Part shown: positions 24,790 to 32,389 of the stretch, one piece after another
Layout: every line of letters starts with the position of its first letter
Numbering within the stretch: the stretch's first letter is position 1
Source: Actinocorallia populi
GTDB taxonomy: Bacteria > Actinomycetota > Actinomycetes > Streptosporangiales > Streptosporangiaceae
Length of the DNA stretch: 64,000 bases
Assembly (NCBI RefSeq): GCF_002995495.1
Contig: NZ_PVZV01000002.1
Coordinates: 1 to 64,000 of the forward strand
Direction: 5' to 3'
The notes under the pieces: generated by a model
Told to the model about the DNA's origin: nothing
The model's database searches: none
The model's input: the letters and a program-made list of their open reading frames with translations, nothing else
Translations under genes and position numbers: made by a program

Positions 24790-26096
24790 CCTTCTCCATG
24801 GTCGGCCTGGGCGCGCTGGGCGTGTGCCTGGGGCTGTTCGCGCTGCGCCGGGGCTGGCGGCCGCCGGCCCGCTCGCTGCTGTGGGGCGGGCTGGCCGCCG
24901 CGGCGCTGCTGGCGCTGGTGCCGGTCGGCGGGTCCACGGACGTGCAGAGCTACGCGCTCTACGGCCGGATGGGCGCGCTGGGCCTCGACCCCTACCTGAC
25001 GGTCCCGCAGACGCTGATCGACGCCGGGGACCCGGTGGGGGAGTACTCGCCGCAGCACTGGCGGGACACGCCCTCGGTCTACGGGCCGGTCGCCAACTGG
25101 GCCTTCGCCGCCGCGGCGGCGGCCGGCGGCGCGTCCATGTTCAAGATCGTCTTTGTGCTGAAGCTCGCGGCGGGCGCGGCCTTCGCGCTGGTCGCGGTGG
25201 TATTGCACCGGCTCGCCCGCGACCCCGTGCGGGCGCACCTGCTGTGGACGTGCAACCCGCTGATGCTGTGGGCCTGCGTCGCCGGGGCGCACGGCGACGT
25301 CTACGGGGCGGCGGCCATGGTGCTGGCCTTCGCGGTCTTCCTGCGCCGGTCGGACTCCCCGGGCTGGGCCCTGGGCATGTACGCCGGGGCGCTGATCGGG
25401 ATCGCGGGCGGGGTCAAGGCGCCCTTCTTCTTCGCCGGGCTCGGCCTGGCCTGGGCCGCGCGCCGCTCCCCGGCCGCCCTGGCCGGGCTGGCCGGCGGGG
25501 TGGCCGCGACCGGGCTCGGCTCCTACCTGCTGGCCGGGCCCGCCGCGTTCGAGGTCCTGTTCGACAAGGCCGGGGACGTGGCGCCGACCAACCCGTGGCG
25601 CTACCTCCCGCGCTGGGGCGTGGAGATGACCCACGAGGAGATGGCCGCCTGGGGGTACGGCTGCGGGCTGGTCGTCCTGCTCGTCCTGCTGTGGCGGCTG
25701 GCCCCCGCGGGGGACGCCACCGGTGCGGCGGCCCGGGTGTCGTTCGCCTTCGGCGCGGCGCTGCTGCTGCTGTCCCCGGTGCAGCACCCCTGGTACGACC
25801 CGCTGATCTTCCCGCTGCTGGCGCTGCTCCCGCCGACCCGCGTCGACGGGCTGCTCCAGATACGGCTGGCCGCGGGCACGCTCGGCTACCTGCCGGGGGT
25901 GCCGCAGTTCACCGGGGAGCCCTGGCCGGATCCGATGCCGTTCGTCCGCGACCCGGTGAACAACTGGTGGGTCTCGGCCGCCCTGGGCGTGCTGGCGGTC
26001 CTCATCGTCTCGGTGCTGCTGGCGCCGCCCGGCCGCGGGGCCCCGCGGCCGGGGAGTTCCACCGAACGGAAGGAGGAGGTGCTCCAGCCGGTCTGA
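24621..26096 (+). CDS. MptB-like polyprenol-P-mannose mannosyltransferase
   Basis: A 491-residue GT-C membrane protein with about 12 helices. VQSYALYGRMGALGLDPYLTVP and SVYGPVANWAFA match the first external loop of the actinobacterial alpha-1,6-mannosyltransferase MptB family, and LLSPVQHPWYDPLIFPLL is the conserved late loop. These enzymes take mannose from polyprenyl-phosphate-mannose outside the membrane to extend lipoglycan mannan. The start lies inside the end of the preceding gene with no clear ribosome site, so the two are likely coupled. Mannose supply genes (manC-type and phosphomannomutase) lie later in the window. Confidence 0.82.
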   Translation: MSAKTSGSGAAALLLVSASVGLGAYACLLGPSNAVPESGGGWSLEADPSARLVVLLTFSMVGLGALGVCLGLFALRRGWRPPARSLLWGGLAAAALLALVPVGGSTDVQSYALYGRMGALGLDPYLTVPQTLIDAGDPVGEYSPQHWRDTPSVYGPVANWAFAAAAAAGGASMFKIVFVLKLAAGAAFALVAVVLHRLARDPVRAHLLWTCNPLMLWACVAGAHGDVYGAAAMVLAFAVFLRRSDSPGWALGMYAGALIGIAGGVKAPFFFAGLGLAWAARRSPAALAGLAGGVAATGLGSYLLAGPAAFEVLFDKAGDVAPTNPWRYLPRWGVEMTHEEMAAWGYGCGLVVLLVLLWRLAPAGDATGAAARVSFAFGAALLLLSPVQHPWYDPLIFPLLALLPPTRVDGLLQIRLAAGTLGYLPGVPQFTGEPWPDPMPFVRDPVNNWWVSAALGVLAVLIVSVLLAPPGRGAPRPGSSTERKEEVLQPV

Positions 26097-26210
26097 GGAA
26101 GGGACCGAGCCCCACTCCGCCCGTTCCTGACCGGAGAAAGACGTCGGGATTGCCGGAGGGATCCTGCCCTAAACTCGGGAGATCTCTCTTCGACCTTGTG
26201 AGAAGCCTCA

Positions 26211-29200
26211 ATGATCAGTGTCGTCGTCCTCGCCCACGGGGCCGGAAATCATCTGGCCGAAAGCCTGGAGTCGTTGTCCAGGCAGACCTTTTCCGATTTC
26301 GAGGCGGTGGTCGTGGGTGACGCCGCCGGCACCGGAATCGAATTGCCCGATTCCCGGTTCCGGGTGGTCAAGGGCGACGGGCTGAGCCGGGGCGCCGCGT
26401 TCGAGCTCGGGATCGCCGAGACCGGAGGCGAGTTCCTGGCGTTCGTGGAGGGATGCGACCGCGTTCCACCGCAGGCGCTGGAGCTGCTGCACGACGCGCT
26501 CGCCGGCTCGCGGTCGGACTTCGCCGCGGGCAACGTCAGCGTGATCACCGAGTCGGGCGGCACCTGGCGCGCCTATACCCACAAGGAGGCCTTCGCCAAG
26601 CGGCTGCGGCACGCCCACATCAAGAAGCATTCGTCGCTGCTTCATGACAGATATGTGACGGGCAAGTTGTTCCGCCGTTCGTTCTGGGACGCCGCGGGGC
26701 TGGGTTTTCCCGACGGCTCCCGGTACGAGGATCTGGCCGTGGCGATTCCGGCGCATTTCCTGGCCTCCGCGGTGGAGATCCTGCCGGAGATGACGGTCTA
26801 CCGCAGGCGGGAGCTCTACCCGCAGCCCACCACCGACGGGCGGGACATCGCGGACGGCTTCGCTGCCGTCGACCGGATCGAGCGGGTCCTGGAGGGGCAC
26901 TGGCGGGCCTCGGCGCGGCGGCGGTTCCAGCTCACCGTGCTGGGCCGGGAGTTCAAGGTGTTCCTGAACGCGCTGCCCGACTGCGAGCCCGCCGAGCGCG
27001 AGCTGCTCGTCGACCTGGCGGCCCGCTACACCGAGGGGGTCGACCCCCGGCTGTTCCAGCGGCTGTCCGCGCTCGGCAGGCTCAAGTGGCACCTGGCGTC
27101 CCGGCGGCTCACCACCGAGCTGGTCAAGGTCATCCGCTACGAGCGCGGCAAGTCCAGCCCGTCGATCGTGCGCAGCCCCATCCGCAGGTACGTGGTCTAC
27201 CCGTACTGGAAGGACGACAAGCTCGCCATCCCCGAGAGCGTCTACCGGGCGCGGGACGAGCTGCGGCTGCGCAGCCGCGCGACCTCGGTGGAGTGGCGCG
27301 ACGGCAAGCTCGTCATCACCGGCGAGGCCTACATCAACTCGGTCGGCATGCGGCGCAGGTGGACGTCGGTCAAGGGCGTGGTGCTGCGCCAGGGCAACCG
27401 CCGGATCCTGGTCCCGGCCCGCAAGAAGCTGGTGAAGAAGGCCTGGCGGGGCATGGAGTTCACCATCAACCCCCGGCAGCTGCGCGGCCCCCGCGGCTGG
27501 AAGGACGGCGTCTGGGAGCTGGACGCGGCCGTCTTCAACGCCGGGGTGTTCCGGCGGGGGAAGATCCAGGCGGGGACGTCCGGGTCCGGCGCGCAGCCGC
27601 CCTACGCCTATGTCGAGGACGACGTCCGGATCGTCCCCGAGGTGGTGGAGAAGACCCTGCGGGTGCGGGTCGAGACCGTCCAGGTGCGGGTGACGGGGCT
27701 GCGCTGGGACGGCGACGCCCTGGAGGTCATCGGCAGGGCCAGGTCGGGCGCTCCCGAGCGGCTGACGGTCGTCCGGATGGACCGGGAGGTCTCGGTCCCG
27801 GTGGCGGTCACCGCGGGCGGGTTCACCGCACGGCTGCCGCTGGGCGACCTGCCGGACGTGCGGGCCGACGAGAGCCGCCTGGACGACACGGTCGTGTGGC
27901 GGGCCTTCCTCGACGGGCTGCCCATGGTGCTGGTCGACGAGGTCGAGCCGATACGGCGGCTGCTGGGCGAACGCGAGGTCATCGCGGGCCGCAACCCGTC
28001 GGGTTACCTGCGGCTGAGCCTGCGCACGGCGCGGTTCACCGTCCGGTCGCTGGAGCTGGCCGGGGACGGGTCCCTCGCGGTCGAGGGCGTGCACCCGGTG
28101 CACGGCGGAGGCGGCACGCTGGTGCTCAGCAGCCGCAACCGCAAGCAGGAGCACCGCTTCCCGCTGACGGACGGGCGCGCGCGGCTTCCGCTGGCCCGGA
28201 TGCACACCCTGGCCGGGATGCTGCCGCTGCGGCAGGGCAGGTGGGAGCTGCTCTACCGGGCGCAGGGCCGCCCGCTGGCGCTGCAGATCGCCGAGACGGT
28301 GCGGTTGCCGGAGCCGGTCGAGGTGGAGCGGCGCACCTACTCGCTGGAGAACCAGAACGGCAGGCTGGTCGTCGCCGCCAGCTCCGACCTGCGGCCCGAG
28401 GAGATCAGCGCCGGGGCCAAGCTGCGGCAGGAGGCACGGCTGAAGGTCAAGGAGGCGGGGCTGCGCGACGCGGTGCTGTTCTCGTGCTTCAACGGCCGCC
28501 AGTACAGCGACAGCCCCCGCGCCATCCACGAGGAGCTGGTGCGCCGGGGCAGCACCCTGGAGCAGCTGTGGGTGGTGGGCGACGGCCAGGTGGAGCTGCC
28601 GTCCACGGTCAGGCCGGTCCGGCTGAACGGCGTCGAGTGGCACGAGGCGGTCGCCTCGTCGAGGTACATCGTCACCAACCACCGGCTGGGCGACTGGTTC
28701 CACCGCCACCCCGACCAGATAGTGCTGCAGACCTGGCACGGCACCCCGCTCAAGAAGATCGGGCGTGACGTCAAGGAGGTGCACTTCGCCTACTCGCCGG
28801 GCATGCAGAAGGCCATGGCGACCGAGGAGAAGGAGCCGCGGCTGCCCGAGTGGACCCACCTGGTCTCGCCCAACCCGTTCAGCACCCCGATCCTGCAGCG
28901 CGCCTTCAAGTTCGAGGGCGAGCTGATCGAGGCCGGGTACCCGCGCAACGACCTGCTGCACTCGCCGGACGCCCGGCGGGTCGCCGAGCGGGTGCGCTCC
29001 CTGCTGGGCGTCCCCGCGGGCAAGAAGGTGGTGCTGTACGCGCCGACCTGGCGGGACGACCAGTTCTACGGGGTGGGCCGCTACAAGTCCGACTGGCGGA
29101 TCGACCTCGACATGTTCGAGCGGGAGCTGGCCGACGACCACGTGCTGGTGGCCCGGCTGCACCCCAACGTCGTCGACGGGGCCCCGGAGCGGCCGTTCGT

Positions 29201-29555
29201 CTACGACGCCTCGTCCTACCCCGACATCGGCGAGCTGTACCTGGCGGCGGACCTGCTGGTCACCGACTACAGCTCGGTGATGTTCGACTTCGCCGAACTG
29301 CGCCGGCCGATGCTCTTCTACACCTACGACCTGGCGCACTACCGCGACAAGCTGCGCGGCTTCTACTTCGACTTCGAGCGGGAGGCGCCGGGGCCGCTGC
29401 TGGAGACGTCGGAGGAGCTGATCGAGGCGATCGGGAACGTCGGCGAGGTGAGCCGGAAGTACGCGGCGGCGTACGACGCCTTCTACGAGCGGTTCTGCTC
29501 ACTGGACGACGGCTTCGCCGCGGCCCGGGTGGTCGACCGGGTCTTCGGGGCCTGA
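26211..29555 (+). CDS. GT2 / CDP-glycerol glycerophosphotransferase fusion
   Basis: An 1114-residue bifunctional-type teichoic-acid polymerase. Residues 1-300 are a GT-A domain (MISVVVLAHGAGNHL), but the metal motif is degenerate (FVEGCDRV in place of FLDADD). The middle, 320-740, is beta-rich repeats without recognised motifs. Residues about 750-1110 form a TagF-type GT-B domain with VLQTWHGTPLKKIG, SPNPFST, GYPRNDLL, YAPTWRDDQF and LVTDYSSVMFDFAE, which include the catalytic and CDP-glycerol His/Ser sites. It polymerises glycerol phosphate at the inner membrane face. An adjacent terminator ends the unit. It lies downstream of the MptB-like gene by 114 bp. Confidence 0.9.
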   Translation: MISVVVLAHGAGNHLAESLESLSRQTFSDFEAVVVGDAAGTGIELPDSRFRVVKGDGLSRGAAFELGIAETGGEFLAFVEGCDRVPPQALELLHDALAGSRSDFAAGNVSVITESGGTWRAYTHKEAFAKRLRHAHIKKHSSLLHDRYVTGKLFRRSFWDAAGLGFPDGSRYEDLAVAIPAHFLASAVEILPEMTVYRRRELYPQPTTDGRDIADGFAAVDRIERVLEGHWRASARRRFQLTVLGREFKVFLNALPDCEPAERELLVDLAARYTEGVDPRLFQRLSALGRLKWHLASRRLTTELVKVIRYERGKSSPSIVRSPIRRYVVYPYWKDDKLAIPESVYRARDELRLRSRATSVEWRDGKLVITGEAYINSVGMRRRWTSVKGVVLRQGNRRILVPARKKLVKKAWRGMEFTINPRQLRGPRGWKDGVWELDAAVFNAGVFRRGKIQAGTSGSGAQPPYAYVEDDVRIVPEVVEKTLRVRVETVQVRVTGLRWDGDALEVIGRARSGAPERLTVVRMDREVSVPVAVTAGGFTARLPLGDLPDVRADESRLDDTVVWRAFLDGLPMVLVDEVEPIRRLLGEREVIAGRNPSGYLRLSLRTARFTVRSLELAGDGSLAVEGVHPVHGGGGTLVLSSRNRKQEHRFPLTDGRARLPLARMHTLAGMLPLRQGRWELLYRAQGRPLALQIAETVRLPEPVEVERRTYSLENQNGRLVVAASSDLRPEEISAGAKLRQEARLKVKEAGLRDAVLFSCFNGRQYSDSPRAIHEELVRRGSTLEQLWVVGDGQVELPSTVRPVRLNGVEWHEAVASSRYIVTNHRLGDWFHRHPDQIVLQTWHGTPLKKIGRDVKEVHFAYSPGMQKAMATEEKEPRLPEWTHLVSPNPFSTPILQRAFKFEGELIEAGYPRNDLLHSPDARRVAERVRSLLGVPAGKKVVLYAPTWRDDQFYGVGRYKSDWRIDLDMFERELADDHVLVARLHPNVVDGAPERPFVYDASSYPDIGELYLAADLLVTDYSSVMFDFAELRRPMLFYTYDLAHYRDKLRGFYFDFEREAPGPLLETSEELIEAIGNVGEVSRKYAAAYDAFYERFCSLDDGFAAARVVDRVFGA

Positions 29556-29562
29556 GGACGCG

Positions 29563-29598
29563 GAAAGGGCCGTGCCGCCGGAGCGGCACGGCCCTTTC
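29563..29598. terminator. Bidirectional intrinsic terminator
   Basis: A perfect 16-bp stem (29563-29578 with 29583-29598, loop cgga). The left arm begins gaaagggc and the right arm ends ccctttc, so each strand ends in a short A/T-containing tract. It sits between the convergent TagF-like and PLD-like genes and can serve both. Confidence 0.88.
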
Positions 29599-29615
29599 GC
29601 CGTCTTGCGGGGGCG

Positions 29616-30812
29616 TCAGCCCTTGCAGGGCATCGGCTGGCCGAGGAACTGCGCCTTGGCGCGGCGGAAGTTGCAGCGGTAGGCGTCGTGGATCTTCCAC
29701 GGGCCCCTGGAGCCGATCTTCTTCAGCTGGACGATGGTCTCGTCGTCCTGGCGCAGCGAACCCCAGGTGAGGTTGGCGCTGCCGGTCCAGGTCCACTTGC
29801 CGACGCTCCTGCCGATCTGGCCCTGGACCAGGATGTACTTGGAGTGCATCGGGTTGGGGCTGGAGTACAGGCCGAAGTCGTAGACCTTGATGCCCGCGGC
29901 GCGCAGCGTGGCGACGACGGCGGTGCGGCTGATGTCACCGGGGTCGACGGTGACGATGACCTCGACCTCGCAACCCTTCTTCTGGAGGTCGCCCAGGGAG
30001 CGCAGGAGCCAGTCGCGCTTGTTGTTGAAGGAGCCGGTGGCGATGCGGACCTGGGTGGCGCCCTTGCGGCCCTTGTAGGTGAAGGAGCAGCGGACCTTGC
30101 GCAGCATGCTGTCGATGGGGTCGCCCGAGGCCTTGGGGAAGAACTGCACGGTCGCCTCGCGGCTGGAGACCTGGCCGCCGCGCTTCTTCCAGTAGTTCGG
30201 CATGACCTTGCGGTTCCACAGGTCGTCGAAGTACTTGCGGTAGGCGCGGTAGGTGCCGCTGGCGCCGGCCAGGACGACGGCGTCGTTCCAGTCGGTGGTG
30301 GTGCCGCCGGTGGCGTTGAGGTTCTGGGAGGTCTGGACGACCACGTTCTTCGTGCCGTGGGTGTTGCTGAACAGCAGGAACTTGGTGTGGTTCAGCTTGG
30401 TCCCGATGCAGCCCCGGTTCTCGGGGCAGGTGGTGACCTTGTTGGGTCCCAGCGCCCACAGCACCCGCTCGTAGGCGGTGGGCTGGCCGTTGCTGCGGTC
30501 GGCGGCGCCGGAGTCGGCGATCACCCGGACGTCCACGCCGCGCCGGTCGGCGGCGATGAGCTCCTCGGCGATGCCGTCGGCGTTGGTGAACCGGTAGACG
30601 CTCAGCCGGATGCTGGAGCCCGCCCTGGCGCCCTTCACCAGGTCGTAGATCTTGTTCTCGATCCGCTCGGCCCCCCGGGGGTCGAGCGGGTTGTTGAAGA
30701 CGATCTGTGATTTCACCTTCGCGGCCGACGCGCTCTGCGGGACGGCGACCGCCATGCCCAGCGCACAGACCGCCGTCAGGACGGCGGACCACACCCGTCT
30801 CTGTCCCAGCAC
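29616..30812 (-). CDS. Secreted phospholipase D-like protein
   Basis: A 398-residue exported protein. I chose a GTG start because an aggagg site lies six bases upstream; it gives a 31-residue Sec signal ending ALGMAVAVPQSASAA. Two PLD-type half sites are present, LNHTKFLLF and PMHSKYILV. Both keep the HxK pair, but the Asp normally found five residues after the Lys is missing (Ser and Gln-type residues follow). Each half has the expected downstream Asn/Ser strand (SQNLNATGG, SANLTWGS). Activity may be altered or the family may use a different acid. It is convergent with the TagF-like gene; the substrate could be lipid, nucleic acid or teichoic chain. Confidence 0.85.
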   Translation of the reverse strand: MLGQRRVWSAVLTAVCALGMAVAVPQSASAAKVKSQIVFNNPLDPRGAERIENKIYDLVKGARAGSSIRLSVYRFTNADGIAEELIAADRRGVDVRVIADSGAADRSNGQPTAYERVLWALGPNKVTTCPENRGCIGTKLNHTKFLLFSNTHGTKNVVVQTSQNLNATGGTTTDWNDAVVLAGASGTYRAYRKYFDDLWNRKVMPNYWKKRGGQVSSREATVQFFPKASGDPIDSMLRKVRCSFTYKGRKGATQVRIATGSFNNKRDWLLRSLGDLQKKGCEVEVIVTVDPGDISRTAVVATLRAAGIKVYDFGLYSSPNPMHSKYILVQGQIGRSVGKWTWTGSANLTWGSLRQDDETIVQLKKIGSRGPWKIHDAYRCNFRRAKAQFLGQPMPCKG

Positions 30813-30879
30813 CAAGAACCTCCTGAGCCACACAAGGCGTACGAGGCAGGACATTACCGGATTTTGCATAAAAATTAGG

Positions 30880-30913
30880 CGGTTACGGTTTGCCCTGCCC
30901 CGAACCGTGACCG
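30880..30913. promoter_or_regulatory. Inverted repeat upstream of PLD-like gene
   Basis: Bases 30880-30890 (cggttacggtt) and 30903-30913 (aaccgtgaccg) form an 11-bp inverted repeat with one mismatch and a 12-bp spacer, 68 bp upstream of the gene. A second, nested option pairs ggcggtt (30879-30885) with aaccgcc (30916-30922). The adjacent gcataaaaattagg is the AT-richest spot here and could hold the -10 region. Candidate operator only. Confidence 0.4.
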
Positions 30914-31002
30914 AAACCGCCGACCGGCTCAGGGCCGGAGAAGGAAACCGAAGCGGTGTCCGGTGTACCTGTCAGGGGGGATCTTCACGCGTTTCCTTCG
31001 CT

Positions 31003-32286
31003 TCAGGAGAAGAGGTGGGAGCCGAGACGGCGCCCCTTGAGCCCGAAGGACCCCGGGCCGTACTGCCGGATGCCCTTGGTGGAGATCGTGCGGCCGCGGT
31101 TCGTCAGGATGTAGAGGCGGCCGACGCCCCTGTCCTCACCGGAGGAGCCGATGACGAGGTCGGGGCGGCGGTCGCCGACCACGTCGACGAGCCGGACGGC
31201 GGAGCCGAAGGCGTCGCCCTTCTCGGCGCCGGCCTTGAAGCCCTTGGTCCGCTGGTGGAGGACGCGCGCCTTCCTGGCGGTCGGGCCGCTCCTGCTTCCG
31301 TAGATCAGGACCACCTGGCCGGACCCGCGGGGGCCCGCCTCGGGGAAGCCGGCGGCCAGGTCGTCCCTGCCGTCGCGGTTCACGTCGGCGGCGGCCAGCG
31401 GCACGGGGTCGCCGGAGGAGATCTTCTTCACGAGCCTCGCCCCGCCCAGGCCCGACCGGGTGCCCGGCCGGACGTAGATCTTGCCGGCGCGCCGGGTGAC
31501 GAGGTCGTCCCTGCCGTCGCCGTTGAAGTCGCCCACGACCGCGGTCCGGACCTGGCGCAGTCCGGGGACGGCGGCGGGCGCGGCGAAGCCGGAGGCGGTG
31601 GCCCTCACCAGGCGGGTGAAGTGCGGGTTCATGCTGGAGGAGAGGAAGATGTCGTCCCTGCCGTCGCCGGTGAAGTCGCCGACGGCGGGCCGCAGGTCGT
31701 TGAGCGGGATCTCGTAGGAGACGAAGGCGTGCCGGACGGGCTCCGCCACGTCCGTGCCGTCGTCCACCCGGGAGAAGACCCAGTACTTGGTCGTGCTGGT
31801 CATCACCAGGTCGGCGCGGCCGTCCCGGTCGAAGTCGCCGACGGCCAGACGGCGGGGCAGCGGCCCGCGCCTCTCGCCGGTCTCGAGGAACGCGACACGT
31901 CCGGACAGGCCCTTCGCGGAACCGTAGACGACGGTGGCGCCGTGCTCGTTGGGCCCGGTGACGGCGAGATCGGCGTATCCGTCGCGGTCGAAGTCGGCGG
32001 AAGCCGTCGCCTCCCCGAACCCCACGCCGTGCTCGGGAACGGAGCCCATGCCGGGGGAGTGCTGGGTGAGGAGCTGCTTGCGGCCGCTCCCGCCGTAGCG
32101 GATCGCGACGACCCCGGTGTCGCTGTGGCCGCGCTGGTCGAGCTCGGGCCCGTTGACGACCAGGTCGGTGCGGCCGTCCCCGTTGAAGTCGTGCGGTCTG
32201 GCGGGGGACGCGGCGGCGGCGGGCGCCGCCGTGCCCAGCACGGTGGCGGCGAGCGCGGTGGTGAGCAGGAGGGGGGTGGCTCTCAC
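31003..32286 (-). CDS. Secreted FG-GAP/VCBS beta-propeller protein
   Basis: A 427-residue exported protein starting at GTG with a Sec signal (MRATPLLLTTALAATVLG, cleavage after APAAAA). Seven calcium-loop motifs of the integrin type recur about every 55 residues: DFNGDGRTDL, DFDRDGYADL, DFDRDGRADL, DFTGDGRDDI, DFNGDGRDDL, DVNRDGRDDL and a weaker DVVGDRRPDL. This predicts a seven-bladed propeller. There is no catalytic domain or anchor. Such proteins bind ligands or surfaces; the role here is unknown. A long hairpin directly upstream appears to mask its ribosome-binding site. Confidence 0.88.
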   Translation of the reverse strand: MRATPLLLTTALAATVLGTAAPAAAASPARPHDFNGDGRTDLVVNGPELDQRGHSDTGVVAIRYGGSGRKQLLTQHSPGMGSVPEHGVGFGEATASADFDRDGYADLAVTGPNEHGATVVYGSAKGLSGRVAFLETGERRGPLPRRLAVGDFDRDGRADLVMTSTTKYWVFSRVDDGTDVAEPVRHAFVSYEIPLNDLRPAVGDFTGDGRDDIFLSSSMNPHFTRLVRATASGFAAPAAVPGLRQVRTAVVGDFNGDGRDDLVTRRAGKIYVRPGTRSGLGGARLVKKISSGDPVPLAAADVNRDGRDDLAAGFPEAGPRGSGQVVLIYGSRSGPTARKARVLHQRTKGFKAGAEKGDAFGSAVRLVDVVGDRRPDLVIGSSGEDRGVGRLYILTNRGRTISTKGIRQYGPGSFGLKGRRLGSHLFS

Positions 32287-32290
32287 GGCG

Positions 32291-32350
32291 GCGAACCCTT
32301 CTTCCGGACCGGTTGATGCGTGAGACGCGCGGTCCGAAAGAAGGGTTCGC
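32291..32350 (-). promoter_or_regulatory. Long hairpin covering the FG-GAP ribosome site
   Basis: A 20-bp inverted repeat with one mismatch (32291-32310 against 32331-32350, 20-nt loop). In the minus-strand RNA the 3' arm contains aagaaggg (bases 32303-32296), the only Shine-Dalgarno match, nine bases before the GTG start. The stem would therefore hide the ribosome site. It also follows the TagF-like stop by about 40 bases, so it could act as a terminator, but no T-run follows the stem. Confidence 0.6.
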
Positions 32351-32389
32351 TAGATATATGAAATTTTCAGTAGATGTATGTGATGTCCG

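Noticed and set aside
26150-26175. Promoter ttgccg ... taaact upstream of the large TagF-like gene
   Set aside because: The spacing is only 14 bp, too short to call a standard sigma-70-type promoter.
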